NCBI RefSeq assembly: GCF_017921835.1
Contig: NZ_JAGEMN010000006.1
Span: 62,001 to 126,000 of the forward strand
DNA from: Sporosarcina sp. 6E9
GTDB taxonomy: Bacteria > Bacillota > Bacilli > Bacillales_A > Planococcaceae
Direction: 5' to 3'
DNA length: 64,000 nucleotides
Every line of letters begins with the position of its first letter. Positions within the stretch are counted from its first letter, which is position 1. Shown in pieces: positions 1-8,692 of the stretch. Position numbers and translations under genes: made by a program. Under the pieces are notes generated by a model that had not been told where the DNA came from, did no database searches, and saw only the letters and a list, made by a program, of their open reading frames with translations.

Positions 1-209
1 TCAGGAACACGGTCAATCATACTTTGATAAAGTTCTTTGGTTTGTTCTTTAAGTGGCTTCATAATTTCATCGAAATACTTATTTTCCTCTTCTAGATAAT
101 GGATGACTTCCGGGTTTTCGCGGTCCTTCAACCAATAAAAGTCGTCCTCTCGCACATCGCCATGCAATTCATGGGGATGGGAAATACGTTTTGCTATAGG
201 TGGTTTCAT
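1..209 (-). CDS. ptrB: S9 family peptidase (oligopeptidase B type), N-terminal fragment
   Basis: This is the first 69 codons of a gene that runs off the left edge of the window. The protein begins MKPPIAKRISHP and continues with HGDVREDDFYWLKDR, the typical opening of the beta-propeller domain of oligopeptidase B / prolyl oligopeptidase. Family members cleave short peptides after basic residues in the cytoplasm. The catalytic Ser-Asp-His domain is outside the window, so activity cannot be checked. The ATG is supported by GGAGGATCC-type ribosome-site sequence just upstream. Calling it oligopeptidase B rather than another S9 peptidase rests on the N-terminus only. Confidence 0.75.
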   Translation of the reverse strand, partial: MKPPIAKRISHPHELHGDVREDDFYWLKDRENPEVIHYLEEENKYFDEIMKPLKEQTKELYQSMIDRVP

Positions 210-391
210 AAGGATCCTCCTTTATTTTATAAGTAATAGTTTCGTGACATGTTCCTGAAAATCCTCTATTTTAGAACACTATAAATCCTCTGCTAGCAGG
301 GGTTTCATTACGGAAGGTATGCACGTCTTGGAAAAATCGAGAAAGACTGCTAAGGTGATTGAAAGTACAGATAATAATGGAGGTCATTGAT

Positions 392-544
392 GTGAAATGC
401 GGTGCTAAACAATATCATATTGAAATTGAAATAGATGGGGAAAAGAAAACAAAGACTATCGCGGCAAGAACACCTGCTGAAGCAAGGAAAAAGGTCCGCG
501 TCGAGTACGGAGAAAAACTACAGATTATATCAGTCAGGGTTTAA
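392..544 (+). CDS. small conserved-looking hypothetical protein (50 aa)
   Basis: Not recognised. The GTG at 392 is preferred over the upstream TTG (359) and ATG (377) because GGAGG at 379-383 sits 8 nt before it. The 50-residue product begins VKCGAKQYHIEIEIDG and has an alternating hydrophobic/charged N-half that suggests a beta-sheet. A basic helix-like segment (PAEARKKVRVEYG) and a hydrophobic last strand follow. There is no signal peptide or membrane segment. It stands alone between the divergent S9 peptidase and a secreted protein, and an imperfect hairpin follows. Confidence 0.6.
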   Translation: MKCGAKQYHIEIEIDGEKKTKTIAARTPAEARKKVRVEYGEKLQIISVRV

Positions 545-553
545 TGATCTAAA

Positions 554-589
554 AGGAAGCCAATCAATTATTTCATTGAGTGGCTTCCT
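554..589 (+). terminator. hairpin after the small ORF, possible terminator
   Basis: AGGAAGCCA at 554-562 pairs with TGGCTTCCT at 581-589. The inner CAAT/ATTG extends the stem past a small internal loop. No real T-run follows, so it is a weak terminator or an mRNA-end stabiliser. Confidence 0.4.
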
Positions 590-647
590 ACCTGCATTGA
601 TGTAGACATGTATAAAATTAGTAATAAAACAAATAATACCAAGGAAA

Positions 648-1232
648 ATGAAATTGAAAGTTGTGGTGTCCTTGGTTCAAAAAAGTCTTATCATACTTTT
701 CATGATTGCTTATCTCGCTCCATCTCTATCAATTTATGAGGGGAAAAATGAGAACACGGTATCAGCAATATTAACTACTAAAGTCACAACAACTTCTGAA
801 GAGGATGGTACACCAATTAGTAACGCACGAATTATTGTAGTGAATTCATCAGGTGAAGTAATCGGAACAGAGTTAACAAACTCTGAAGGACAAGTAAACA
901 TACCTGTTACAGTTCAGAAAGACCCTAGATTTCCAATGAAAAACATGGGGGAAGTTACTGTCATCGCAGTTGCTAATGGGTATAACGAGTATGTCGACTT
1001 TAGTGTTCCGATTAATGAATTCGATGATCATACTGGCACAGTTTTTATACCCCTTTGGAATATAGACCCTACTAGACGCAATGAACCGCAATTTCTCAAC
1101 GGAAGTTTTCATCGTCTTACAGTCTTTGAAATGCTTGATGATTATGCGGAGAAAATTGGATTGAAAAGGCAAGAACTAAAAGTAGATATTGGGAAGGAAA
1201 CACCTTGGAGTTCCGATTTTAAAGTCAATTAA
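648..1232 (+). CDS. secreted carboxypeptidase-regulatory-like domain protein
   Basis: A 194-residue protein. Residues about 1-30 form a basic start and a hydrophobic signal segment (KSLIILFMIAYLAPSLSIY). Residues about 45-135 look like a transthyretin/carboxypeptidase regulatory-like beta-sandwich (GTPISNARIIVVNSSGEV, then TNSEGQVNIPV). The C-terminal third (NGSFHRLTVFEMLDDYAEKIGL) is unlike that fold and not recognised. It is probably exported or membrane-tethered. No catalytic residues are visible and the function is unknown. AAGGA lies very close to the ATG. A bidirectional terminator separates it from the convergent antiporter gene. Confidence 0.7.
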   Translation: MKLKVVVSLVQKSLIILFMIAYLAPSLSIYEGKNENTVSAILTTKVTTTSEEDGTPISNARIIVVNSSGEVIGTELTNSEGQVNIPVTVQKDPRFPMKNMGEVTVIAVANGYNEYVDFSVPINEFDDHTGTVFIPLWNIDPTRRNEPQFLNGSFHRLTVFEMLDDYAEKIGLKRQELKVDIGKETPWSSDFKVN

Positions 1233-1244
1233 TCATATACCCAA

Positions 1245-1274
1245 AAGCATCGGCACTATAACCGATGCTTTTTT
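1245..1274. terminator. bidirectional intrinsic terminator
   Basis: AAGCATCGG and CCGATGCTT form a 9-bp stem with an 8-nt loop. A T-run follows on the plus strand and A residues flank it on the other side. It lies between two convergent genes. Confidence 0.85.
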
Positions 1275-1285
1275 GGTCGTTGAAG

Positions 1286-2338
1286 TCAAAGAAGAAAAAA
1301 TCCAATCCCCATAATTAAATACGCCGCGAAAAGTATTAATCCCTCAAACCAATTCGATTCACCATCATTACTAAGATTAATAACAAGAAGCGTCGCGGTA
1401 ATCATTGCGACCAATTCAGGTACTGTAAAGACAAGCGGCATTGGTTCGGGCATCAGCAGGGAAACCAGGACAAGTACGGGTGCAACGAACATAGCAACTT
1501 GCAGTGTCGAGCCGACAGCAATCTCGACCGTTACATCCATCTTGTTCTTCATCGCCATCGTAATGGCAGAGAAATGTTCAGCGGCATTACCAATGATGGC
1601 AACGACAATGACACCGATGAATAATTCGGTCCATCCGAATTTATCGCCGATTGTCTCAAATGTCTGGACCAGTCGTTCCGATACAAAAGCGACCGCGACC
1701 GTCGATAGAAGAAGCACCCAAATCGATTTGCGTTTCGTCCACTCCGGAATCTCCGTTTCGCCTTCTTCCTTATCAGAGGAACCGAAAACACCTCGGTGCG
1801 TAACAAGCTTAAAGAATAATCCTGCGAGATAAAGGGTAATCAGAATGACTGATATGCCGATACTTAAGCTTAATGTTTTCTGTGGATTCAACGTCATCGA
1901 AAATATTTCCGGAATGACAAATGCCACAATGACAGCGAAGATGAGCAGTCCAGAATTATAGCGGGCGTCATGAATACTGAAATTTTGGCGCTTAAACTTG
2001 AGGCCGCCCGCAAAGAATGAAAGGCCAAGCACGAGCAAAAGATTCCCAAGAACGGATCCAGTGAGTGACGCCAAAACGATACCAATCATCCCGGCTTTCA
2101 ATGTGAAAATAGAAATGATCAGCTCAACCGCATTCCCGAAAGTCGCGTTCAACAAACCACCGACCCTCGGACCACTCACAATAGCCAAGCTTTCTGTTGC
2201 TCTTCCAATAACGCCCGCCAGCGCGATGATACTCAAACAACTAAGAAAAAACATCAATATATCATTCCAATGAAAAATTGCGCCCGCAATGACAAGCGGT
2301 ATACCTGTAAAAATTATAATAGCGAATATTCGATTCAA
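1286..2338 (-). CDS. Ca2+/H+ antiporter, CaCA (Cax/ChaA) family
   Basis: A 350-residue polytopic membrane protein with about 11 hydrophobic segments. It has the two alpha-repeat signature motifs of cation/proton exchangers: GNAVELIISIFTLKAG near residue 70 and GNAAEHFSAITMAMKNKMD near residue 252. The acidic Glu in each repeat is present. An acidic loop (SSDKEEGETEIPEW) separates the halves. Members extrude Ca2+ in exchange for protons; Bacillus YfkE is the same type. TTG at 2338 is chosen because GAGG lies 8 nt upstream of it, whereas the GTG at 2347 would abut the ribosome site. Monocistronic. Confidence 0.9.
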   Translation of the reverse strand: MNRIFAIIIFTGIPLVIAGAIFHWNDILMFFLSCLSIIALAGVIGRATESLAIVSGPRVGGLLNATFGNAVELIISIFTLKAGMIGIVLASLTGSVLGNLLLVLGLSFFAGGLKFKRQNFSIHDARYNSGLLIFAVIVAFVIPEIFSMTLNPQKTLSLSIGISVILITLYLAGLFFKLVTHRGVFGSSDKEEGETEIPEWTKRKSIWVLLLSTVAVAFVSERLVQTFETIGDKFGWTELFIGVIVVAIIGNAAEHFSAITMAMKNKMDVTVEIAVGSTLQVAMFVAPVLVLVSLLMPEPMPLVFTVPELVAMITATLLVINLSNDGESNWFEGLILFAAYLIMGIGFFLL

Positions 2339-2530
2339 TAAAACCACCTCTTTAGTTCGTTAAATGAAGTATTCCCTTACTGAAAGTTTAAAACACATTT
2401 ATGACTTCTATCATATTTTAGTTATACTTACACCACAATAAAAATATAGTCATAATCAGTAATTATTTATTGTTAAACGATAAATAACGTGTTAATATAA
2501 AATTAATAATAAATTAGTGAGGTGCTTTTT

Positions 2531-3007
2531 ATGAAACGAGGTTCAACATTCTTTTTAAAAATAGCTGTTTTTTTAATCGGAGCTCCAGTTCTAGCACTTG
2601 GCATATTTGGCGTGACGTATTTAGTTAATAATCCCGCCAATCCAGATTACGCACATATTCTCTATCCGATAGTAATCGGCATGTATGTATCAGTAATTCC
2701 GTTTTTCGTTGCATTGTACCAGGCATTTAAACTTTTGAGCTATATTGACAAAAGCCAAGCTTTCTCTGATATGTCTGTAGTAGCTTTAAAGAAAATAAAA
2801 TACTGTGCACTAATAATTAGCGGCTTGTATGCGGTAATTTTACCGTTTGTATTTCTTGTCGCAGATCTAGACGATGCACCGGGACTCGTAATCATTGGAA
2901 TGGTCCCTGTTTTCGCTTCAATGGTGATTGCTGTCTTTGCCGCTGTTCTTCAAAGGCTTTTACAAGAAGCGATTACTATAAAATCCGAAAATGATTTAAC
3001 GGTCTGA
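2531..3007 (+). CDS. DUF2975 membrane protein
   Basis: A 158-residue protein with four predicted transmembrane segments (about residues 7-30, 40-65, 88-110 and 120-145). A short loop holds the YIDKSQAFS motif typical of DUF2975 proteins (Bacillus YoaS-like). Function unknown. The ATG at 2531 is used rather than the GTG at 2522, because GAGGTG is spaced correctly for it. The stop at 3007 is followed by an Xre regulator whose ribosome site overlaps it, a pairing seen repeatedly for this family. The membrane protein may therefore act with or be controlled by the regulator. Confidence 0.8.
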   Translation: MKRGSTFFLKIAVFLIGAPVLALGIFGVTYLVNNPANPDYAHILYPIVIGMYVSVIPFFVALYQAFKLLSYIDKSQAFSDMSVVALKKIKYCALIISGLYAVILPFVFLVADLDDAPGLVIIGMVPVFASMVIAVFAAVLQRLLQEAITIKSENDLTV

Positions 3008-3017
3008 GGTGAATGAT

Positions 3018-3236
3018 ATGGCGATTATTGTAAATGTTGATGTGATGTTGGCAAAAAGGAAGATGAGCGTAACAGAACTAACGGAGAAGGTCGGAATCAC
3101 GATGGCGAATATTTCGATACTGAAGAATGGAAAAGCAAAAGCGATTCGTTTTTCTACTTTAGAAGCGATATGTGAGGCATTAGACTGTCAGCCTGGAGAT
3201 ATTTTAGAATATCGAAAAGATGACAACCCAGATTAA
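3018..3236 (+). CDS. small Xre/Cro-family HTH regulator (YozG-like)
   Basis: The 72-residue product is almost entirely one helix-turn-helix domain: VTELTEKVGITMANISILKN is the HTH core, followed by FSTLEAICEALDCQPGDILEY, the hallmark of the YozG-type Cro/CI subgroup. ATG 3018 has GAGGTG 6-7 nt upstream, which overlaps the DUF2975 stop codon, so the two genes are translationally linked. There is no ligand domain. It probably regulates its own two-gene operon; this is inferred from the family. Confidence 0.85.
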   Translation: MAIIVNVDVMLAKRKMSVTELTEKVGITMANISILKNGKAKAIRFSTLEAICEALDCQPGDILEYRKDDNPD

Positions 3237-3284
3237 CTAGAAAATTTATTCAGCTGTAGGCCAAAACCTTGGGAGGTACAAAAC

Positions 3285-4076
3285 ATGCGCGCGCTAAAAC
3301 AATTTGTTCGTTTCGGATGGGAGCAGGCCCTGTCATGTTTGTTTCCTGTCGTTATTTTTGCATCTTTGGCGATTACACAGATCATTCCACTTCCATTCCT
3401 GCCGAGGTATGACTGGATCCTCATCATCTGTATTTTGATGCAATGGTGGATGGTGCGTTCTGGGCTTGAAACACGAGATGAACTGAAAGTCATCTCATTG
3501 TTCCACCTTATTGGGCTTGCTCTCGAAGTTTTCAAGGTACATATGGGTTCCTGGTCATATCCGGAGGAAGGCTATTTCAAGATTTTTGGCGTGCCATTGT
3601 TTAGCGGCTTCATGTATGCAAGTGTAGCGAGTTATCTTTGCCAAGCATGGCGGAGATTCAATGTTGAACTGGTTAAGTGGCCGCCATTTTTGGCAGTTGT
3701 CCCTCTTGCGGCTGCGATTTACCTGAACTTTTTCACTCACCATTATTGGATAGACATGCGTTGGTGGTTATCTATACTAGTGATAATCGTTTTTTGGCAA
3801 GCATGGGTCACATACGAAGTTGGTGAAACTCGTTATCGGATGCCACTCGTATTTTCCTTTGTGCTCATTGGATTTTTTATATGGGTAGCCGAAAATATCG
3901 CAACATTTTTAGGCGCTTGGCAATATCCGAACCAAACCACTGCTTGGAGTCTCGTTCATCTAGGAAAGGTGAGTTCATGGCTATTACTCGTGATTGTTAG
4001 CTTTCTAATCGTAGCGTCTTTAAAGCAGGTTAAGGGGAAAATTCGAGTAGGTAAAGGTGCTAGGCAAGTTTTATAA
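3285..4076 (+). CDS. DUF817 family integral membrane protein
   Basis: A 263-residue protein with about eight hydrophobic helices. It carries the conserved blocks of DUF817: LEVFKVHMGSWSYPEEGYFK around residue 85, GVPLFSGFMYASVASY near 105, and IWVAENIATFLGAWQYPNQ near 208. The function of the family is not known; it has been grouped loosely with membrane enzymes or transporters. GGGAGG is correctly spaced before the ATG. It is preceded by the Xre gene with a 48-nt gap and ends at an intrinsic terminator, so cotranscription with DUF2975/Xre is possible. Confidence 0.85.
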   Translation: MRALKQFVRFGWEQALSCLFPVVIFASLAITQIIPLPFLPRYDWILIICILMQWWMVRSGLETRDELKVISLFHLIGLALEVFKVHMGSWSYPEEGYFKIFGVPLFSGFMYASVASYLCQAWRRFNVELVKWPPFLAVVPLAAAIYLNFFTHHYWIDMRWWLSILVIIVFWQAWVTYEVGETRYRMPLVFSFVLIGFFIWVAENIATFLGAWQYPNQTTAWSLVHLGKVSSWLLLVIVSFLIVASLKQVKGKIRVGKGARQVL

Positions 4077-4080
4077 TTGA

Positions 4081-4117
4081 AAGTCGGATCCTTTCTTAAT
4101 TAGGAATCCGACTTTTT
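4081..4117 (+). terminator. intrinsic terminator after DUF817 gene
   Basis: AGTCGGAT pairs with ATCCGACT, with extra partial pairing (CC/GG) below the loop. A run of six T follows. Confidence 0.85.
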
Positions 4118-4199
4118 TGTTTTATGAAACATATCGGTTGATAATAACGTATAGTATTTTGGTTTTATCAAACTAAAGATTAGAGGGGATCTGTCAGCC

Positions 4200-4634
4200 A
4201 TGTGGAAAGAGTATATCCAAAATGTTACATCAGGTTACCATTTTGCAAAGCCCGCAAGAAAATCTGATATTCATCACATAAAAGAGAAACTAGGTGTTGA
4301 GCTGCCTACTGACTTATTGGAATTACTGAATGAAACGAATGGGGTATTTGACGCGTTTGATTGTCCGCTAATTTGGTCAACCAATCAAATCATCGAGGAC
4401 AACTTATTCTTTCGAAGTTTCGAAGATTATAAAGATATTTATATGCCGTTCGACCATTTACTCTCTTTTTCGGATGCAGGAAATGGGGATTTATTCGGAT
4501 ATCCGATATTAAATGGAAGCATTCAAAGAGACGATGTTTTTGTTTGGGATCATGAATCGGATAGTCGTAAGTGGGTTGCATCTTCTTTAAAGGATTTCAT
4601 TGAAGGCTGGGCGAATAGCAGAATTTCTGTATAA
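4200..4634 (+). CDS. SMI1/KNR4 (SUKH) family protein
   Basis: A 144-residue single-domain protein. It has the SUKH fold signature: a helical start (SDIHHIKEKLGVELPTDLLELL), NETNGVFD, then LSFSDAGNGDLFGYPI and VFVWDHESDSRKWVASSLKDFIEGW. SUKH proteins are best known as immunity proteins against polymorphic toxins, but stand-alone copies without a toxin partner are common. No toxin gene is visible nearby. AGGGG lies about 12 nt before the ATG. It leads a run of small genes (4662, 5135, 5548) in the same direction with short gaps. Confidence 0.85.
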   Translation: MWKEYIQNVTSGYHFAKPARKSDIHHIKEKLGVELPTDLLELLNETNGVFDAFDCPLIWSTNQIIEDNLFFRSFEDYKDIYMPFDHLLSFSDAGNGDLFGYPILNGSIQRDDVFVWDHESDSRKWVASSLKDFIEGWANSRISV

Positions 4635-4661
4635 ATAGTGTGTTTCCAAAGGAGTGTTGAA

Positions 4662-5108
4662 ATGGAGTTCTGGGAATTAATTGAAAACCCGACAGGCGAA
4701 ACGTATTGTCATTTAATTAAATTGTTATGTGATTACTCGGATACGTTTTATTTTGTGACAAGAAAAGAATTGAAATATAATTCGGTGGTTCTTGAAAAAT
4801 TTGAACCGTATATGATTGAAGTTTATAAGACAAAGAGATGGGCGAACACGGAAACAAAAGGACCAGCTGCAACCGTGTATGTCATTGAAGCGAATTCGGA
4901 TACTTGTAAGCTACTTCAACAATCAGCGAAATCGCTTTATGATTGGGTAGCCCCCAATTTGCCAGAGGACTTAACATTCAAGAAAAATGACTTTGCATGG
5001 TTTTCTTGCACAACACATGAAGAGTCTGGCGGTTTTTCCATACGATCTGACTATTATAGAAAGTTACTAGATCAAGTATCAGGTTTGAAAATAGTGAAAG
5101 TAGAATGA
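4662..5108 (+). CDS. conserved hypothetical protein, SUKH neighbour (148 aa)
   Basis: Not recognised as a named family. The ATG at 4662 is chosen over the GTG at 4638 because AAGGAG lies 8 nt before it. The soluble product starts MEFWELIENPTGETYCHL. It has a mixed alpha/beta pattern, no signal peptide and no membrane segment. The segment TKGPAATVYVIEANSDTCKL followed by LPEDLTFKKNDFAWFSCTTHEE looks like a compact immunity-sized domain. It starts 28 nt after the SUKH gene and is probably cotranscribed. An immunity-type role is only an inference from the neighbour. Confidence 0.65.
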   Translation: MEFWELIENPTGETYCHLIKLLCDYSDTFYFVTRKELKYNSVVLEKFEPYMIEVYKTKRWANTETKGPAATVYVIEANSDTCKLLQQSAKSLYDWVAPNLPEDLTFKKNDFAWFSCTTHEESGGFSIRSDYYRKLLDQVSGLKIVKVE

Positions 5109-5134
5109 GTTCACTTTGAAAGGTGAGGAAATAT

Positions 5135-5506
5135 GTGAAAAAGCTAACAGTTTTTATTGCATTGCTTATAGTAATTGTGTTTGGAATTTTATTCTATTCT
5201 AAAGTCTATTATCCTACCTTGCCAATAGACTCAGTATCTAAGCGTGAAGTTGTTAATAAAGGGAATTCCGCTAATGAAAAAATTATAAAATTGGCGGAAG
5301 AAAAGGGTTACGAATGGTACATCTCAAAAATAAATCAGGGAAATGCAAATGAACAACTAAAACAAATGATGGAAAGTAAAGGTTGGACTTTTAAGGAACA
5401 AATGGGGGCGGGATTCTTTTTTGAAAAGGATAATGAAGAAATTATTGTGGAAAGTGAAATGTGGACAGGAAAATACGTTATATTTCGAATGCCAAAGGCT
5501 CATTAG
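5135..5506 (+). CDS. membrane-anchored small hypothetical protein (123 aa)
   Basis: Not recognised. GTG at 5135 is preferred to the GTG at 5123 because AGGTGAGGA lies just ahead of it. Residues about 4-22 (LTVFIALLIVIVFGILFY) form one transmembrane anchor. The rest is a charged outside domain with the motif EEKGYEWYISK, followed by LKQMMESKGWTFKEQ and a beta-rich end. The layout and the KGxEW motif resemble the protein at 10879-11349, so the two may be distant relatives. It lies 26 nt after the previous gene. Confidence 0.6.
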   Translation: MKKLTVFIALLIVIVFGILFYSKVYYPTLPIDSVSKREVVNKGNSANEKIIKLAEEKGYEWYISKINQGNANEQLKQMMESKGWTFKEQMGAGFFFEKDNEEIIVESEMWTGKYVIFRMPKAH

Positions 5507-5547
5507 ACAATGAATGCCAATCAACTATATAAAGACGAGGGAAAAAG

Positions 5548-6018
5548 ATGGATACTAATATGTTGTATTACAAAATATATAAAGGCGATGTTAAGTCTTA
5601 CGATTATATTAAATGGGCTATTAAGATGTTGGAAAATGATTGTTCCTCTGCAAGTATAAATGTACTTTCAGCCCTAGAAGAACCCTTGAATATATTTGAA
5701 GTGGAAGATTATTTTAATAGGGCTTCAAGTGAAATCGATTTGCGTAAACCTTCATGTGAGGAATGTAATCAGTCTTACAAGAACCATTTATTAAAAACCA
5801 TTTTGAAAGATGAGAATAATGCTATTGATCTTGCTTATGAAGTATATAAAGTGGTTCGCGAAAAAACAAATACCGAAAATTTTTCAAGATGGTTTGAGCT
5901 TTCTGAGATGATAGATGATTTTCTGTACGGTGATAACGTTGAAAACTTAACCCGAACCTACTTAACATCAGTGATTGTTCAAGTAGCTGAAAATCAAATA
6001 AAAGAGAGCAGAAAGTAG
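5548..6018 (+). CDS. hypothetical helical protein, possible immunity-type (156 aa)
   Basis: Not recognised. The soluble, mostly helical, acidic product has a CEEC pair (KPSCEECNQSYKNHLL) in the middle and segments such as IKWAIKMLENDCSSASINVLSALEEPLNIFEVEDYF (shown here only as landmarks: WAIKMLEND, then NVLSALEEP). This resembles small helical immunity-like proteins but no specific family can be named. GAGGG precedes the ATG. It is the last gene of the SUKH run and ends at a long bidirectional terminator. Confidence 0.55.
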   Translation: MDTNMLYYKIYKGDVKSYDYIKWAIKMLENDCSSASINVLSALEEPLNIFEVEDYFNRASSEIDLRKPSCEECNQSYKNHLLKTILKDENNAIDLAYEVYKVVREKTNTENFSRWFELSEMIDDFLYGDNVENLTRTYLTSVIVQVAENQIKESRK

Positions 6019-6037
6019 CATTTGGATGTAATTATTG

Positions 6038-6092
6038 ACAGGTGCCTCCGTAAGAAACGACCATGATTGTTTCTTTCGCAGGCACCTGTTTT
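6038..6092. terminator. long bidirectional terminator
   Basis: ACAGGTGCC...GTAAGAAAC pairs with GTTTCTTTC...GGCACCTGT, a stem of about 20 bp with small mismatches, flanked by a T-run. It separates the convergent small-gene run and the catalase. Confidence 0.85.
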
Positions 6093-6096
6093 AGAA

Positions 6097-7449
6097 TTAA
6101 CTCTTTGTCAGCACTTCAATTTTTCGGACAACTCGTTCTCCCATTTCCGGAGAAGCATTGTACAGATACGTTAAAATAATACGTCGCGTTTCATGGGATA
6201 TACCAGCAAGATCAGCGGATAGATTATTCACTAGATGGTCTTTTTCCACAGTGGACAGCGCGTGATAAAATTGTCCTGCCTGCGTAAAATTATCTTGTTT
6301 TGGCAAATCGAATCGTACAAGATGCCCCTTCACAAATCTCCCCTTACCGCTAGTCACAAGAGAATCTGGCGACCAGTCTTTTTGATGATTAATCGGTATT
6401 TTGCGGAAGTCTGCTCCTAGACGCCGCCTCTGCGAATCCCAGTAAATATTGGCGCGTCCCTGTAGCATCTTATCATCTGATAACTCAACCCCTTCTAAAA
6501 GGTTGGAAGGGGAAAACGCGACCTTCTCTACTTGCTCCATATAATTATCCGGATTTCGGTTCAACGTCATGCGGCCAACTGGTATGAGAGGATACTGCTG
6601 TTCATCCCAAATTTTAGTATCATCCAATGGATCATAAGGAAGATTGCTTTCAGCTTTGGGATTCATCAGTTGCACATAAAGCCCATATTGAACAGGGTTT
6701 CCTTTCGCGATTGCATCATATAAATCCTGACCTGCAATATCTGGATTCTTACCATTCCATCGGGCGGCTTCTGTACTATCTATATTCTGTTCTCCAGCGT
6801 AAGGAACCCAATGATATTTAACATAATTGCGAACACCCTGCGCATTCTTCCAAACATAGGTGTTCACACTATGGCCTGGCATGTGACGAAAGCTTTTTAA
6901 TGTGCCTGCATCTGAGTAAAGCCGAACAACAAAATGCGTTGATTCTGGAGCTCTGGCTACGAAACGCCAGAACCGTTCGGGATCCATCAAGTTATTTACT
7001 GGTGAGGGTAATAATGCATTAATCGCTTCTGGAAAACGAATCGCATCTCGTATTAAAAATACAGGGAGATGGTTACAGATTAAATCAAAAATACCTTTTC
7101 CAGTGTAAAACTTGGTAGCAAATCCACGTACATTTCGGGAAGTATCCGGTGTGCCTTTATTGCTTACGGCGAGCGAAAACCTTACCGTTACTGGAATCTG
7201 CTGCCCGGGGTTTTGTAAAAAGTTAAGTTTGGTGTATTTAGTCATAGAGTAGACCGTTTCAAAGTAACCGAAAGCACCAAAACCTTTCACATGTACCGGT
7301 CTTTCGATAATTTTGGTATGGACAAAAGTCTCCAAAGTTTCATGTAAAATACTATCCTGCTCCAGTACGGGACCTCTTTCACCTACTGTCTGGGAATGTA
7401 TTTTCAGGTGAACAGAAGAATCTGTTTCCCGTCCATTATCTTCTATCAT
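6097..7449 (-). CDS. heme catalase (short-subunit, KatA/KatX-like)
   Basis: Decomposes hydrogen peroxide to water and oxygen. The 450-residue protein keeps the catalytic residues: distal His53 in RPVHVKG, Asn126 in the block ICNHLPVFLIRD, and proximal Tyr336 in NIYWDSQRRRLG, plus ERGPVLEQD at the N-terminus and EVEKVAFSPSNLLEG-type sequence before the heme Tyr. It is shorter than most Bacillus KatA (about 480 aa) and departs from consensus around the distal pocket (CNH instead of GNN). AGGAGG is 8 nt before the ATG. I looked for a PerR-type operator upstream and saw none. Monocistronic. Confidence 0.9.
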   Translation of the reverse strand: MIEDNGRETDSSVHLKIHSQTVGERGPVLEQDSILHETLETFVHTKIIERPVHVKGFGAFGYFETVYSMTKYTKLNFLQNPGQQIPVTVRFSLAVSNKGTPDTSRNVRGFATKFYTGKGIFDLICNHLPVFLIRDAIRFPEAINALLPSPVNNLMDPERFWRFVARAPESTHFVVRLYSDAGTLKSFRHMPGHSVNTYVWKNAQGVRNYVKYHWVPYAGEQNIDSTEAARWNGKNPDIAGQDLYDAIAKGNPVQYGLYVQLMNPKAESNLPYDPLDDTKIWDEQQYPLIPVGRMTLNRNPDNYMEQVEKVAFSPSNLLEGVELSDDKMLQGRANIYWDSQRRRLGADFRKIPINHQKDWSPDSLVTSGKGRFVKGHLVRFDLPKQDNFTQAGQFYHALSTVEKDHLVNNLSADLAGISHETRRIILTYLYNASPEMGERVVRKIEVLTKS

Positions 7450-7678
7450 TTTTTCCGCCTCCTGTACCCTTGAGTTAAAATCAACGGGTTACCCTATTAT
7501 TTATGTGAGGCTGAATGCAGTTATGAATGAACTCAGTTGTACGTTGTTTTTGCAGCATTTTCCTTGGTATTATAGGTAAGAAAGTGTTTATGCGAACACT
7601 TTTTCAATATAATGAAACATAACAAATCAAATGCCTATTAATAAGAAACTAGAACTTGGCATCCCAGGAGGCAATATA

Positions 7679-8605
7679 ATGTCGAATGAAGAAGTTATTA
7701 TAGGATCCGGAACAAAGTACCCGCTAAATGGATTATTGGAAATACCTGATGATACGAATGGATTAATTCCCGCGGTTGTATTGGTTCACGGCTCTGGACC
7801 AAGTAATATGGATGCGCAAATTGGAAATAACTATCCTTTTAAAGATCTCGCTGAAGGGTTGTCCAAAAAAGGAATTGGGGTACTTCGCTATGATAAGAGA
7901 ACGCTTGTATACGGTAAAGAAATGAAGAATGACACGGGGTTATCGGTTAAGAAGGAAACGATTGAAGACGCGATCCTAGCTGCCAATTTATTACGAAAAG
8001 ATTCACGTATTGATGCAAACAAAATATTTATCATAGGTCATAGTTTAGGTGGGATGTTAGCACCTCGTATTGATGCGGAAGGTGGGGACTTTGCCGGAAT
8101 CATTATTATGGGTGGTTCCCCGCGTAAATTTGAAGAAATTTTGATGGATCAAAATAACGATGTTTTAAACTCATTAAATAAGTTTTTTAAAATGATTGCT
8201 AGGAAACAGATTGCGACACTATCTGCCAAGTTTTACAATATCCACAAAATGAGTGATGAAGAAGCAAAATCAACCACGGTTTTAGGGAAGTACACCAGGG
8301 CTTACTATTTCAAAGAGATGGGGGAACATCTCACCTACGACTATCTTAAAGTTTTGAATAAGCCAGTATTTATTTTACAAGGAGAGAAAGATTTCCATAT
8401 ATCAGTCGAAAAAGATTTTGGTGGTTATAAAGAAATATTAAATGACAAGCAAAATGTAACATTTAAACTTTACCCGAATTTGAATCATTTGTTTATGCCC
8501 TCTGTTTACGGCAATATAAAAAAGTCGAAACAAGAATATAAAGTCGCGCAACATGTGGATGAACAGGTAATCAATGATATTTCGGATTGGATTTTTTCTG
8601 TTTAG
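7679..8605 (+). CDS. alpha/beta hydrolase (serine esterase/peptidase-like)
   Basis: A cytoplasmic 308-residue alpha/beta hydrolase. HGSGP at residues 37-41 supplies the oxyanion hole and GHSLGG the nucleophile elbow with Ser122. A late Asp in LQGEKDFHI and His in PNLNHLF complete the triad. It resembles dienelactone-hydrolase-like esterases of Bacillus; the substrate is unknown. The start at 7679 is chosen over the ATG at 7631 because AGGAGG sits 7 nt before it. It is divergent from the catalase and monocistronic. Confidence 0.85.
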   Translation: MSNEEVIIGSGTKYPLNGLLEIPDDTNGLIPAVVLVHGSGPSNMDAQIGNNYPFKDLAEGLSKKGIGVLRYDKRTLVYGKEMKNDTGLSVKKETIEDAILAANLLRKDSRIDANKIFIIGHSLGGMLAPRIDAEGGDFAGIIIMGGSPRKFEEILMDQNNDVLNSLNKFFKMIARKQIATLSAKFYNIHKMSDEEAKSTTVLGKYTRAYYFKEMGEHLTYDYLKVLNKPVFILQGEKDFHISVEKDFGGYKEILNDKQNVTFKLYPNLNHLFMPSVYGNIKKSKQEYKVAQHVDEQVINDISDWIFSV

Positions 8606-8692
8606 GTAGGATTGACCGTGATTCTCTAATCAAAAAGTTTGCGAAATTCGAGCTGCGTTATGCTGATAAAAGGTGTAGAATAGTTCGCTAAA

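Noticed and set aside
1542..2273. Plus-strand open frames of 90-96 codons
   Set aside because: They are antisense shadows of the antiporter gene with no ribosome site and no recognisable protein pattern.
7450..7678. PerR operator for the catalase gene
   Set aside because: No TTATAATnATTATAA-like palindrome or clear SigB/SigF promoter could be found in this interval.
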